Shown one piece after another: positions 48,928 through 57,778 of a stretch of DNA of 64,000 nucleotides (position 1 is the stretch's first letter; each line of letters opens with the position of its first letter). The stretch spans positions 10,198-74,197 of the forward strand of contig NZ_SLXE01000013.1 in assembly GCF_004341385.1 (NCBI RefSeq), given 5' to 3'. A program made the position numbers and the translations under genes. This DNA is from Uruburuella suis. GTDB lineage: Bacteria; Pseudomonadota; Gammaproteobacteria; Burkholderiales; Neisseriaceae. The notes below the pieces were generated by a model, which was not told the origin of the DNA, made no database searches, and worked only from the letters and a program-made list of their open reading frames with translations.

Positions 48928-50568
48928 TCAATCCAACAACGCATCCACAAACGCGCGTGCGTCAAACGGGCGCAAGTCGTCGATTTTTTCGCCCACGCCG
49001 ATATAGCGCACGGGAATCGGGCGGCTGGAAGCGAGCGCGGCGAGTACGCCGCCTTTGGCGGTGCCGTCGAGCTTGGTGACAATCAGGCCGGTGAGGCCGA
49101 GTGCGTCATCGAAGGCCACCACTTGGTTGACGGCGTTTTGGCCGATATTGGCATCGAGCACCACAATGATTTCATGCGGCGCGTCGGGCAGTGATTTTTG
49201 CAGCACGCGCTTCACTTTTTTGATTTCTTCCATCAGGTGAAGCTGCGTGGGCAGGCGGCCGGCGGTGTCGGCCAGCACAATATCGATGCCGCGCGCTTTG
49301 GCCGCTTCCACCGCATCGAAGCACACGGCGGCCGAATCGCCCGAGGCTTGCGAAATCACGGTCACGTTGTTGCGCGCACCCCATTCCTGCAATTGCTCGC
49401 GCGCAGCGGCGCGGAAGGTGTCGCCCGCGGCCAGCAGCACCGACTTGCCTTGGCTTTGGAAATATTTGGCCAATTTGCCGATAGAGGTGGTTTTGCCCGC
49501 GCCGTTGATGCCGGCGAGCATAATCACAAACGGCTCCTTGCGTGCGGGAATCTCCAGCGGCTGCTCCAAGGGCTTGATGAGCTCGTAAATGGCATCTTTG
49601 AGCGCGCCGCGCAATTCGTTGCCGTCTTTAAGGCCTTTGAGGCTCACGCGTTTGCGCACGTCTTTCATCAGATAATCGGTGGCTTCGATGCCCATATCGC
49701 TGGTGATCAGCACGGTTTCGAGCTCTTCATACAAATCTTCGTCGATTTGGCCGCCGCCAAACACGCCGGCCAGCGATTTGGCCATTTGGTCGCGCGATTT
49801 GGTGAGGCCTTGTTTGAGGCGCGCCGCCCAGCCGGGTTTGGCCGGCTCTTCGGCAGCGGCTTGCTCGGCTGCGGCCGCTGCGGCGGCAACCGGCACGGCG
49901 GCGGCCACGGTGGCGATGCTGTCGGCCTGTTTGAGCGCATCGGCTGCGGCATGGCCGCTCAATTCGGCAGGCGCGGCTTCGGGCGCGGGCTGCGGCACAT
50001 GAATTCTGCCCACCGGCGCTTCGGGGTCGAACTGCTCGGGCAGCTTGTCGCTGCCCCCCACCACATCGGCCACCAATTGGCTCACAGGGTGGCCGGCGGC
50101 ATCTTCGGCCACGGCTTCGCGGGCATGTTCGCTCAAAGGCTGCGGCTGCTCGAATTCGGCCACGGCCACGGAAATATGGCCGGGCTCGGTGTGTATGTCC
50201 ACATACGGGGCAATGGCCGGCGTGGCTTCGGTTTCAGACGGCCTCTCGGTCGTTTCGGGGGCGGCTTCGGTCGCATCCGGCGCCAAGGTTTCGGCCGGAT
50301 GGGATTCGGAGTGGGCGATGTCGTGGGCAAAGCGGCTCAACGGATGCGTGGCGGCATCGGCGGCCACGGTTTCGCGCGCGTGCTCGCTCAAAGGCTGCGG
50401 CTGCTCGAATTCGGCCACTGTCACGGGAATGTGGCCGGGCTCGGTGTGCGTGTGCTCGGGCGCTGTAATGGCAGGTGCGGATTCGGCCGTTTCAACCGGC
50501 TGGGCGTTTTGCTCGGGCGCGGTTTCGGGCGTTTCCGGTTTTTTCTTGCGTTTGAAAAAGCTGAACAT
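48928..50568 (-). CDS. ftsY: Signal recognition particle receptor FtsY
   Basis: A 546-residue SRP-type GTPase that docks SRP-ribosome complexes at the inner membrane. The C-terminal NG domain has the P-loop GINGAGKTTSIGKLA (about residues 349-363), LLAAGDTFRAAAREQL (about 372-387), DTAGRLPTQLHLMEE (about 428-442) and TKLDGTAKGG (about 490-499). The N-terminal acidic domain is long (about 230 residues) and contains an internal duplication: EPGHI.V.VAEFEQPQPLSEHARE occurs twice. Start 50568 (MFSFFKRKKK, preceded by AAGGAAAA) is chosen over an earlier ATG at 50655. A DUS lies inside the acidic domain near 50231. The M16 peptidase gene is divergent. Confidence 0.95.
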   Translation of the reverse strand: MFSFFKRKKKPETPETAPEQNAQPVETAESAPAITAPEHTHTEPGHIPVTVAEFEQPQPLSEHARETVAADAATHPLSRFAHDIAHSESHPAETLAPDATEAAPETTERPSETEATPAIAPYVDIHTEPGHISVAVAEFEQPQPLSEHAREAVAEDAAGHPVSQLVADVVGGSDKLPEQFDPEAPVGRIHVPQPAPEAAPAELSGHAAADALKQADSIATVAAAVPVAAAAAAAEQAAAEEPAKPGWAARLKQGLTKSRDQMAKSLAGVFGGGQIDEDLYEELETVLITSDMGIEATDYLMKDVRKRVSLKGLKDGNELRGALKDAIYELIKPLEQPLEIPARKEPFVIMLAGINGAGKTTSIGKLAKYFQSQGKSVLLAAGDTFRAAAREQLQEWGARNNVTVISQASGDSAAVCFDAVEAAKARGIDIVLADTAGRLPTQLHLMEEIKKVKRVLQKSLPDAPHEIIVVLDANIGQNAVNQVVAFDDALGLTGLIVTKLDGTAKGGVLAALASSRPIPVRYIGVGEKIDDLRPFDARAFVDALLD

Positions 50569-50735
50569 GGTTTTCCTTCGGATTGGGCGGAAGAAGATAA
50601 AATAGGTTTGGCGGTATTGTAGCTTATTTTGGCCGGGCAAGGCCGCTTGAATCATGATGAAGCGTTTTCAGACGGCCTTGTTTATCAAGCGCATAAAAGC
50701 TACCATGTGCACGTTTATTGTGAAAGGATTCGGCC

Positions 50736-52037
50736 ATGTGGAGCCGCATTTTATTGATTTTTTCCCTGGCCGCCGCGCTGCCCGCGTGGGCGCAAACGCT
50801 GGCTGAAACCCTGCCCAACGGCATGAAAGTGATTGTGAAAGAAGATGCGCGCGCGCCGGTGGCGGTGGCACAGCTTTGGTATCGGGTGGGCAGCGCCGAT
50901 GAGGTGGCCGGCAAAACGGGCTTGAGCCACGCGCTCGAGCACATGATGTTTAAAGGCACGCCCTCGGTGCCTTCGGGCGAATTCAGCCGCCGCGTGTCGG
51001 CTTTGGGCGGGCAGAACAATGCCTACACCAACCGCCACGAAACCGTGTATTTCGAAACCGTGGCCGCGGCCAATTTGCCCGAAGTGTTGAAAATGGAGGC
51101 CGACCGCATGGCCAACCTCAATTTCAGCAATCAAGATTTTGCCAACGAAATGAGCGTAATCCGCGAAGAGCGCCGCCAGCGCACGGAAGACAGCCCCGGC
51201 GGCAAATTATGGGAGCAGCTTTATCTGAGCAGCTTTCAAACCGATGCCAACAGAGCGCCGATTATCGGCTATATGGCCGATTTGCACGCACTCAAAGCGG
51301 CGGATTTGCGCCGCTGGTATCGGCGCTGGTATGCGCCCAACAATGCCGTGCTCGTGATTGTGGGCGATGTGGATGCGGCGCAAACGCTGCGCACGGTGCA
51401 GCAATTATTCGGCCCGATTCAAGCGCGCGCGTTGCCTGAGCGCCAAAATCTGGCCGAGCCGCAAGTGCGCGCACCGGCACGCGCCGAAACCCGCGCCGTG
51501 ACCCACCAGCCCCTGCTCGCGCTCGGCTATCGCGTGCCTACTTTGGAAAAGCTCGACGACACGCTGCCTTATGCGCTTGATGTGTTGGCCGATATTCTGA
51601 GCGGCAACAGCGCCAGCCGCCTCGATAAAAATTTGGTGCGCGGCAAAGAAGCGGCGCTGGATGTGGGCGCAAGCTATGATATGTTCAGCCGCGGCCCGGC
51701 TTTGTTTACGCTGGTGGCCATGCCTGCCGACCGCACCGATGTGGCTCAATTGCAAAAGCTGCTGGAAGCGGAAATTGCCGATATTGCCCGCCACGGCATC
51801 AGCAATGAAGAGCTTGCCCGCGTACACACGCGCATGGCCGCTTCGGAAATCTACGCCCGCGATTCGATGAGCGCGCAAGCCTCGCTGATGGGGCAGCTGC
51901 AAACGCGCGGCTTCAGCTATCGCGATGAGGCCGAATTGCGCCGCCGCCTGCAAAGCGTAGATGCCGCGCAAGTGCAGGCCGCCGCGCGCCTGCTCACACC
52001 CGAGCGCCAAACCGTGGTGGTGGTGCAGCCCGAATAA
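50736..52037 (+). CDS. M16-family zinc peptidase, catalytic subunit
   Basis: A 433-residue exported insulinase-family peptidase. The signal peptide runs to about AWA (residue 19). The inverted zinc motif HxxEH is present as HALEHMMFKG (about residues 65-74), with the third ligand glutamate downstream in NEMSVIREERRQR (about 137-149). A second M16 domain follows (about 190-430). GAAAGGA precedes the ATG. The next gene encodes a related protein without the zinc motif. Such pairs form the two halves of a periplasmic M16 heterodimer in other proteobacteria. A DUS hairpin separates the two genes, so both may be cotranscribed with partial attenuation. Confidence 0.9.
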   Translation: MWSRILLIFSLAAALPAWAQTLAETLPNGMKVIVKEDARAPVAVAQLWYRVGSADEVAGKTGLSHALEHMMFKGTPSVPSGEFSRRVSALGGQNNAYTNRHETVYFETVAAANLPEVLKMEADRMANLNFSNQDFANEMSVIREERRQRTEDSPGGKLWEQLYLSSFQTDANRAPIIGYMADLHALKAADLRRWYRRWYAPNNAVLVIVGDVDAAQTLRTVQQLFGPIQARALPERQNLAEPQVRAPARAETRAVTHQPLLALGYRVPTLEKLDDTLPYALDVLADILSGNSASRLDKNLVRGKEAALDVGASYDMFSRGPALFTLVAMPADRTDVAQLQKLLEAEIADIARHGISNEELARVHTRMAASEIYARDSMSAQASLMGQLQTRGFSYRDEAELRRRLQSVDAAQVQAAARLLTPERQTVVVVQPE

Positions 52038-52040
52038 AGC

Positions 52041-52068
52041 AGGCCGTCTGAAAACGTTCAGACGGCCT
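52041..52068. terminator. DUS inverted repeat between the two M16 genes
   Basis: Facing AGGCCGTCTGAA arms with a 4-base centre, three bases after the first stop. No T run follows on the plus strand, so termination may be partial. Confidence 0.6.
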
Positions 52069-52121
52069 CAAGCCATTTAAAAATCAATATGTTAAAAATT
52101 AATCTTGAAAGCATTTCTGCC

Positions 52122-53465
52122 ATGCATCTTTCTCTTTCCCGCAGCCTTTTGGTGCTGGCCTGCGCCGCTCTGCCGTTCAGCGCCCACGCCGTCGATATCC
52201 AGCGCTGGCACACCGCCGAGGGCACGCAAGTGCTACTGGTGGCACGCCACGACAACCCGATTGTCGATGTGCAAATCAGCTTTAAAGGCGCGGGCGCGGC
52301 CTTTAACCCGCCGGGCAAAGGTGAAGTGGCCGACTTCACCGCCGCCATACTCACCGATGGCACGCGCACGCTGGATGAAGAAGCGTTTAACGCGCGCGCC
52401 AACGATTTGGCCGCCGACATCGGCAGCAGCAGCAGCGACGAGGGCGCCAGCATCCGCCTGCGCAGCCTGAGCCGCGCCGAGGTGTTGCAACCCGCGCTGA
52501 AATTGGTGAATCAGTCGCTCACCGAGCCGCGTTTTGATGCCGAAGTGTTCCGCCGCCGCCAAAACCAAAGCGTTACCGCCTTGCAGCAAAACGAAACAGA
52601 CCCCGCTTTTGTGGCCGACCGCGCCGCCACGCTTTTAGATTACCCCGACCACCCCTACGGCAGCAGCGCCCGCACGAGCGAGCAGAGCCTGCGCGCGGTA
52701 ACGCTGGCCGACATACGCGCCTTCCACCGCAGTCGCTACGGTAAAAACAATGCCATCGTGGCGGTGGTGGGCGACATCGACCGTCGCCAAACCGAAGCCT
52801 TGGTTCAAACCGTGCTCGCCGGCCTGCCGGCAAAAAGCAGCCGCAGCGCCGCCGTGCCGCCTGTGCCCGAGCGCAACGCCCAACGGCGTGATATTCCTTT
52901 TGCCGCCGAGCAGGCGCAAATCGTGATGAGCATGCCGCTTATCCGCCGTGACGACCCCGATTATTATGCGCTGGTGGTGGGCAACTACATTCTCGGCAGC
53001 GGCGGCTTCGACGGCCGCCTGATGAAAACCCTGCGCGATCAATACGGCTACACCTACGGCGCCTACAGCAACCTCGCGCCCGCCACCGAAGCCGGCGCCT
53101 TCAGCATTGCCTTCAGCACTCAAAAAACCAACGCCGCCCCGGCATTGGCCGCCGCGCAAAAAGTGCTGGCCGACTTTGTGGCCGAAGGCCCCACCGAAGC
53201 CGAATTGCAGCAAGCCAAAAGCAATTTGGTCGGCGCCTTTCCCCTGCGCTTCGACACCAACGCCAAATTGCTGCAATACCTGAGCCTGATCGGCTTTTAC
53301 AACCTGCCCGACGATTATCTCGAAGCCTATCCCAAAGCCGTGGCCGCCATAAGCAGCGCCCAAATCAAAGCCGCTTGGCAGCGGCGCGTGCAGCCGCAAA
53401 ACATGAATATCGTGGTGGTGGGCGCGGATGCGCCGAAAAATACCGCTGCCCAGTCTAAAAAATAA
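52122..53465 (+). CDS. M16-family protein, non-catalytic partner
   Basis: A 447-residue exported M16-like protein. Its signal peptide is MHLSLSRSLLVLACAALPFSAHA. Where the HxxEH motif would be, the sequence reads ADFTAAILTDGTRTLDEEAF, so the zinc site is missing. The C-terminal domain keeps the substrate-binding Arg/Tyr region (MKTLRDQYGYTYGAYSN, about residues 313-329), as non-catalytic M16 partners do. Start 52122 is chosen over an ATG at 52089 because it begins a clean signal peptide. It should pair with the product of the gene just upstream. A long DUS-containing hairpin ends the unit. Confidence 0.9.
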   Translation: MHLSLSRSLLVLACAALPFSAHAVDIQRWHTAEGTQVLLVARHDNPIVDVQISFKGAGAAFNPPGKGEVADFTAAILTDGTRTLDEEAFNARANDLAADIGSSSSDEGASIRLRSLSRAEVLQPALKLVNQSLTEPRFDAEVFRRRQNQSVTALQQNETDPAFVADRAATLLDYPDHPYGSSARTSEQSLRAVTLADIRAFHRSRYGKNNAIVAVVGDIDRRQTEALVQTVLAGLPAKSSRSAAVPPVPERNAQRRDIPFAAEQAQIVMSMPLIRRDDPDYYALVVGNYILGSGGFDGRLMKTLRDQYGYTYGAYSNLAPATEAGAFSIAFSTQKTNAAPALAAAQKVLADFVAEGPTEAELQQAKSNLVGAFPLRFDTNAKLLQYLSLIGFYNLPDDYLEAYPKAVAAISSAQIKAAWQRRVQPQNMNIVVVGADAPKNTAAQSKK

Positions 53466-53494
53466 GTTTCTTTGAGAATGGGTATTTGCGTTAC

Positions 53495-53550
53495 AAGCAT
53501 AACAAACAGGCCGTCTGAAAGCTTTTCAGACGGCCTCGTTTGTTATGCTT
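53495..53550. terminator. Extended DUS hairpin between convergent genes
   Basis: AAGCATAACAAAC plus a DUS on the left pairs with a DUS plus GTTTGTTATGCTT on the right, giving a stem of about 25 bp with one mismatch. It serves the M16 pair (plus) and the barrel protein gene (minus). Confidence 0.85.
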
Positions 53551-53558
53551 GAAATGTA

Positions 53559-54110
53559 TTAAAAGCGATAGCCCACGGTGGCCATAAAGGCATTATTGGT
53601 GGCTTTGTCGCCGCTTTTTTTATAGCGCACCTGCTCCCATTCGCCGCCCACTTCCACATTGGGGGTGACGGCATATTTGGCGCCGAGGCCGTAGCCCAGG
53701 CCGTTCATGCCTTGCGCATCGCCACGGGGGTTTTCAAAGCGGCCGTAGTGGTAGCCGACTTTGCCGTAGAGCATGGCATCGCTGGTCACGCGGTAGCCTT
53801 GGATATACGAAGCGGATAAATCGTATTTCTGCTTGGCATTGCCATCGGCATTGCTGCCCAAGGTGCGGCTCAAGGGCTTATAGGCCACTTCACCACCGCC
53901 AATCCAATTGCTGCCGTAATCCACATTATAGCTGCCGCGAATGGCGATATCGGCTTTGCTTTTTTTGTCGAGATTGCTGTTTTTGATGTCGGTTTTGCTC
54001 ACGCCTGCGCCCAATTCAACGGCGGGGCCGGTAAACGTGGTGCTCATCGGCGCGGCCACGGCGCCGGCGGTGGCACCCAAGGCCAAAACGGTTAATAACG
54101 CTTTTTTCAT
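53559..54110 (-). CDS. Small outer-membrane beta-barrel protein (opacity/NspA-like)
   Basis: A 183-residue protein with a clear signal peptide (MKKALLTVLALGATAGAVAA). The mature part alternates polar and aromatic residues (AIRGSYNVDYGSNWIGGGEVAY, in short strands; YIQGYRVTSDAMLYGKVGYHYG; VEVGGEWEQVRYKK) and ends in MATVGYRF, the C-terminal aromatic needed for outer-membrane insertion. Size and pattern fit an 8-stranded barrel like NspA or Opa. No CTCTT-type phase-variable repeat is present in the signal peptide, unlike opa genes. GGAG precedes the ATG; an earlier in-frame ATG at 54197 is unlikely because it would bury the signal peptide. Confidence 0.85.
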   Translation of the reverse strand: MKKALLTVLALGATAGAVAAPMSTTFTGPAVELGAGVSKTDIKNSNLDKKSKADIAIRGSYNVDYGSNWIGGGEVAYKPLSRTLGSNADGNAKQKYDLSASYIQGYRVTSDAMLYGKVGYHYGRFENPRGDAQGMNGLGYGLGAKYAVTPNVEVGGEWEQVRYKKSGDKATNNAFMATVGYRF

Positions 54111-54475
54111 GATAGGGCTCCTGTTGGAATAAAAAGGGGTGGCAGCCGGCAAGGCCGCCGTGCGCTGCACAGTATCGTGGCGGATAGACTGCCGCACAAG
54201 TGCCGAGTTGCCGGTATTACCTGATTTGGCGCGGGCTTTACGTTTGTAATTTACGTGATTATTGTGATTATGATTGCTTTGAAATTATTTCAGACGGCCT
54301 CTGTTTGCATCTGGCTCAAACGCAACGCCTTGGCCGCACAATAAAAACCGCCGTCCGGCAAACGGGCGGCGGTACGGTGAAACGTTCAGACGGCCTCAAC
54401 ACAGGTTATGCCATTCAAAAAGTCGGCTTACAAGGCGGCGGGCCAACGCAGTAAGGTTGCTTTCGGGGACGGGTA
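54111..54475. other. Spacer with DUS copies and a decayed Correia-like element
   Basis: No gene seen. Inverted DUS copies lie near 54288-54300 and 54386-54397. ATGCCATTCAAAAAGT...ACAAGGCGGCGGGCC...GGGTATTAT (about 54409-54478) is a shortened, mutated relative of the ATACCAAT-ended element and abuts the trehalase stop. Confidence 0.55.
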
Positions 54476-56302
54476 TTATGCGTCCACTTCATCGGCCAAG
54501 CGGTTTAGCACTTGCTTTTGCGCCTCGCTCAAATAATGCTGGCCGAGCAGAAACGAAGCGTTGGTCCAGCCGAAGCCACCGGCAGGCACATATTCGAATG
54601 CCGCGCCCACATTGCCATATTCCGCGTCCACTTTGTGCGAGGCTTTTTGCACATTGAATTTTTCGGTAATCAGGCCGTTGTATTCCACCGTGGCGCGCAC
54701 CAGCATTTTCAGCCAAGCAAATGCGGCTTCGGCGGCTTCATCGGCAAAGCCGTAGCGTTGCAGACCTTCCCAAATCAGGATTTGGTGCGGCGCCCAGCCG
54801 TATGGGCCGTCCCATTGGCGCTCGGGGCCGGGCGCATCGCTGCACACTTGTGCCGACATGATGCCGCCCACCTGCAAAAGCTGCGGCAATTGCGTGCGCA
54901 CCAATTTTTCGGCCTGTGCCGGCGTGCAGCAGCCTGCCCACAAAGGCAAGAGATTGGTGGCCGATAAAAAGGGTTGCGGCGTGCCTTTGACGGTGTTGAA
55001 ATCGTAAAACGTGCCCTCGGCTTCGTGCCACAAATAGTCATTCATCAGCGCTTGGCGCTTGGCCGCCTGCGCGCGCCAATAGTCGGCGCTGTAGCTTTTG
55101 CCCTGATAATCGAAGCGGCCGCCGAAATATTGGTCGGTGAGCGCGGCCAGGTCGGTTTCCACGCGGTAAAGAATGCTGTTTACATCTACACAGGCCAAAT
55201 CGGCGCACACATCGTCAAAGCGGGTGGTGGTGTCGTGGCCGCTTTCGCGCATACTGCGGTCGTGCACGAAATAGCGGTCGAGCGCCGGCTCGATGATTTT
55301 GCCTTCGTCGTAAAGGCGCTCGAATTCGCGCACAGGCAGGCCATGCTTGTCGGCATATTTTTGCAGCTCGAAATCGAAATGGCCGGGCTCGGTTTCTTTC
55401 GGGCGGCCGTGTCCTTCGCCGAAATAGCGGTTCAGCCCGATTTCGGTGAGGCGGGTGGCCGGGTTCATCCACACGTTTTCATATTCGGCAATCGCAATGC
55501 CCATATGCTCAGCCAGCCATTCGGGCGACACGCGTTCGCCGCAAGCGGCCATAAAGGCGGCCAGATAAGGCGTGTAGAAAGGCGGCTGCGAGCGGGTGAG
55601 GTAATAGCTGCGGTTGGCGTTGAGCATTTTGCCGTAATACTTGATTTGATAAGCCATGTTTTCCAACATGCCTTGCGCCAATTCGTATTCGCCGTGCTCA
55701 AGCAAGCCCAGCGCGATGAAATAGCTGTCCCAGCCATACATTTCGTTGAAGCGCCCGCCCGGCACCACATAAGGGCGCGGTTTGCCGCTTTGGGCATCGT
55801 ATTTCAAGGCCAACAGGCCGGGCTTGTATTCGATGCTTTTCAGGTATTCATCGGATAAAGGCGGCGCGGGCAGCGGGATGATTTCGATATTCGGGTGCGC
55901 CGCGCAGATGCGGCGGTAATATTCGAGGCCGTCTGAATCGGCTTCGGGCACATATAAATAGCCTCTGTCGCTGGCGCGTTTTTCGTCAAACAACACCGCC
56001 AGCACATTATCCGCATCCATGCGGCGGGTGAGCGTGCGCCAATAATGGGTGCGCATCAGGTAATCGATGCGCTCAAGCGGCGGCAGGGTGATTTTTTCAG
56101 GGTCGATTTCACCCTCGCCCAGCCAGATTTCCTGCAATAAATTGGCCAGGTGATAAGTGCCGCGCGCCTCCAGCGCATCGCCGTTTGCAGCGCGCACGGT
56201 GAAATGCTTGGGTCCTTTATCTTCCACGGTGATGGTTTTGCTGCCGGTGGTGTCTTCCTGCGCGAGCAGGGCGGCTAATACTTCAGGCTTGTTGATGTGC
56301 AT
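54476..56302 (-). CDS. GH37 alpha,alpha-trehalase
   Basis: A 608-residue glycoside hydrolase family 37 enzyme that splits trehalose into two glucoses. Both family signatures are visible: PGGRFNEMYGWDSYF (about residues 184-198) and QWDGPYGWAPHQ (about 508-519). No signal peptide is seen, so it is probably cytosolic (TreF-like). Start 56302 (MHINKPEVL) is preceded by AAGGA and lies inside the last codons of the upstream MFS gene, a 20-base overlap that suggests translational coupling. Together with that transporter it forms a small uptake-and-hydrolysis operon, with trehalose as the natural candidate substrate. Confidence 0.92.
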   Translation of the reverse strand: MHINKPEVLAALLAQEDTTGSKTITVEDKGPKHFTVRAANGDALEARGTYHLANLLQEIWLGEGEIDPEKITLPPLERIDYLMRTHYWRTLTRRMDADNVLAVLFDEKRASDRGYLYVPEADSDGLEYYRRICAAHPNIEIIPLPAPPLSDEYLKSIEYKPGLLALKYDAQSGKPRPYVVPGGRFNEMYGWDSYFIALGLLEHGEYELAQGMLENMAYQIKYYGKMLNANRSYYLTRSQPPFYTPYLAAFMAACGERVSPEWLAEHMGIAIAEYENVWMNPATRLTEIGLNRYFGEGHGRPKETEPGHFDFELQKYADKHGLPVREFERLYDEGKIIEPALDRYFVHDRSMRESGHDTTTRFDDVCADLACVDVNSILYRVETDLAALTDQYFGGRFDYQGKSYSADYWRAQAAKRQALMNDYLWHEAEGTFYDFNTVKGTPQPFLSATNLLPLWAGCCTPAQAEKLVRTQLPQLLQVGGIMSAQVCSDAPGPERQWDGPYGWAPHQILIWEGLQRYGFADEAAEAAFAWLKMLVRATVEYNGLITEKFNVQKASHKVDAEYGNVGAAFEYVPAGGFGWTNASFLLGQHYLSEAQKQVLNRLADEVDA

Positions 56303-57521
56303 TTTCGTAGTCCTTAATGAATTTGTTGAGCAGCCACAGGGCAATAATCAAAAGGCTGATGGGGATAATCATAAAATAAAATGCTTTCGCGCCGCCCACA
56401 TGCTCAAACAGCATGCCGATGATGCGCGAGCCGAGCGTGCCGCCCAGCGCCGAGAAAATCACAATCAGGCCGGTCATGGCGCTGTGCATTTTTTGCGGCA
56501 AGGCCGAGAGCGTGGCCGAAGCAATCAGCGGATACACCGGCGCGATAAAGAGGCCGATTAAGGGAAACACGAAACCGATCATCGGAATATCGCCAAAGCT
56601 GTGCACCGGCGCGGCCTGGTAATCGAGTGCGCGCGGCAGCACAAACGCCACAATGCCCATCGCCAGCAGCAAGCAAACCGTGAGCAATTTAGTCCAGTGA
56701 AATTTTTTCACCAACTGGCCGGCCAAAAAGCGCCCCGCCGCCAGCGACAAAGCCAAAATGCTGGCCATCTGCACACTCAAAGTGTCGGAAAGCGCGAGCA
56801 CATGGTGGTTAAACGTGGGCAGCCACGTCATGATGCCTTGCTCCACCATCACAAACAAAAACGCACTCAACACAAAGAAAATCACCAAAGGCAGCGCAAT
56901 CAGCTTGATCATGCCCATAAAATCTTCGGCGACGCTGCCCTCGCTTTTGGGCACATCCACATCCATTTTGGAAAACAGCAGCAGCAAAAAAGCCAGCGCC
57001 ACCAGCCCCGCCAGCAAAAGGTAAACGCGCAGCCACGCATCCGGGTTGGCCGCATCGAAAAAGGCCGGGAAAATAAAATAAGCCGAAGCAATACCGATCA
57101 TGAAAAAGCCCTCGATGGAGCTCATCATGGTGTTGTGCTCTTCCTTGCTGCGGGTGAAAAGGCCGATCATCGAATACACCGACACTTTGATTAAGGCAAA
57201 CGACACGCCGATGGTGGCAAACAACACCTTGGCGCTGCCGAAGCTATTACCCGTATACATATACAGACAAGCGCCAAACACCAGCGCCAGCCCCAGCAAC
57301 ATGCTGTTTTTATAGCCGAACTTCGGCAAAAACGAAGCCACAAAAAAAGAAACGAAAGCGATGGGCAAATCTTTAAACGCTTCCAGAATGCTGGCCTCGG
57401 TTTCGGTAACACCGTAATTGGCCAGCGATTGCTTGATAACGATGCCCACGCTGTTGAGCAATATCGCAAACACAAAATAATTGATAAACAGCGCGGCTTT
57501 GATGCCGGTATTTTTGTTCAT
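56283..57521 (-). CDS. MFS transporter, probable trehalose or sugar permease
   Basis: A 412-residue major facilitator with about 12 membrane segments. Features include FEAFKDLPIAFVSFFVASF-like helix 2 sequence (EAFKDLPIAFVSFFVASFLP) and a cytosolic loop GLFTRSKEEHNTMMSSIEG between helices 4 and 5. A short charged loop (KMDVDVPKSEGSVAEDF) lies between the two halves. It is not a close match to a named sugar permease that I recognise. The 20-base overlap with the downstream trehalase gene points to trehalose (or a breakdown product) as substrate; that is inference. Start 57521 is chosen because an upstream ATG at 57599 would add a charged segment before helix 1. Confidence 0.82.
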   Translation of the reverse strand: MNKNTGIKAALFINYFVFAILLNSVGIVIKQSLANYGVTETEASILEAFKDLPIAFVSFFVASFLPKFGYKNSMLLGLALVFGACLYMYTGNSFGSAKVLFATIGVSFALIKVSVYSMIGLFTRSKEEHNTMMSSIEGFFMIGIASAYFIFPAFFDAANPDAWLRVYLLLAGLVALAFLLLLFSKMDVDVPKSEGSVAEDFMGMIKLIALPLVIFFVLSAFLFVMVEQGIMTWLPTFNHHVLALSDTLSVQMASILALSLAAGRFLAGQLVKKFHWTKLLTVCLLLAMGIVAFVLPRALDYQAAPVHSFGDIPMIGFVFPLIGLFIAPVYPLIASATLSALPQKMHSAMTGLIVIFSALGGTLGSRIIGMLFEHVGGAKAFYFMIIPISLLIIALWLLNKFIKDYENAHQQA

Positions 57522-57778
57522 GGTGAAGGCTCTCTGTTGAGGAATAAATATAAGACGTTTTGTTTTATATGGCTTTTGCCTATCGCGGCAGTCTAACAAA
57601 TATCCGTCATAAAACCTACGGGCACGCGCAGCTTTCCCGACCTAAATCAAATTCCGGCCGCCCAACGCTTTCAGACGGCCTCTATCTTGTCCAATCCATT
57701 TCAAAGAAAGCCGCAAAGGCCGTCTGAAAAACGCTATAATCCACGCCATTGATTTTCATGATTAAAGAACACACCACC

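Noticed and set aside
49198..50622. A 474-codon plus-strand open frame opposite ftsY
   Set aside because: Gly/Phe/Arg-rich shadow of the acidic and Ala-rich FtsY domain; no start signal or homology.
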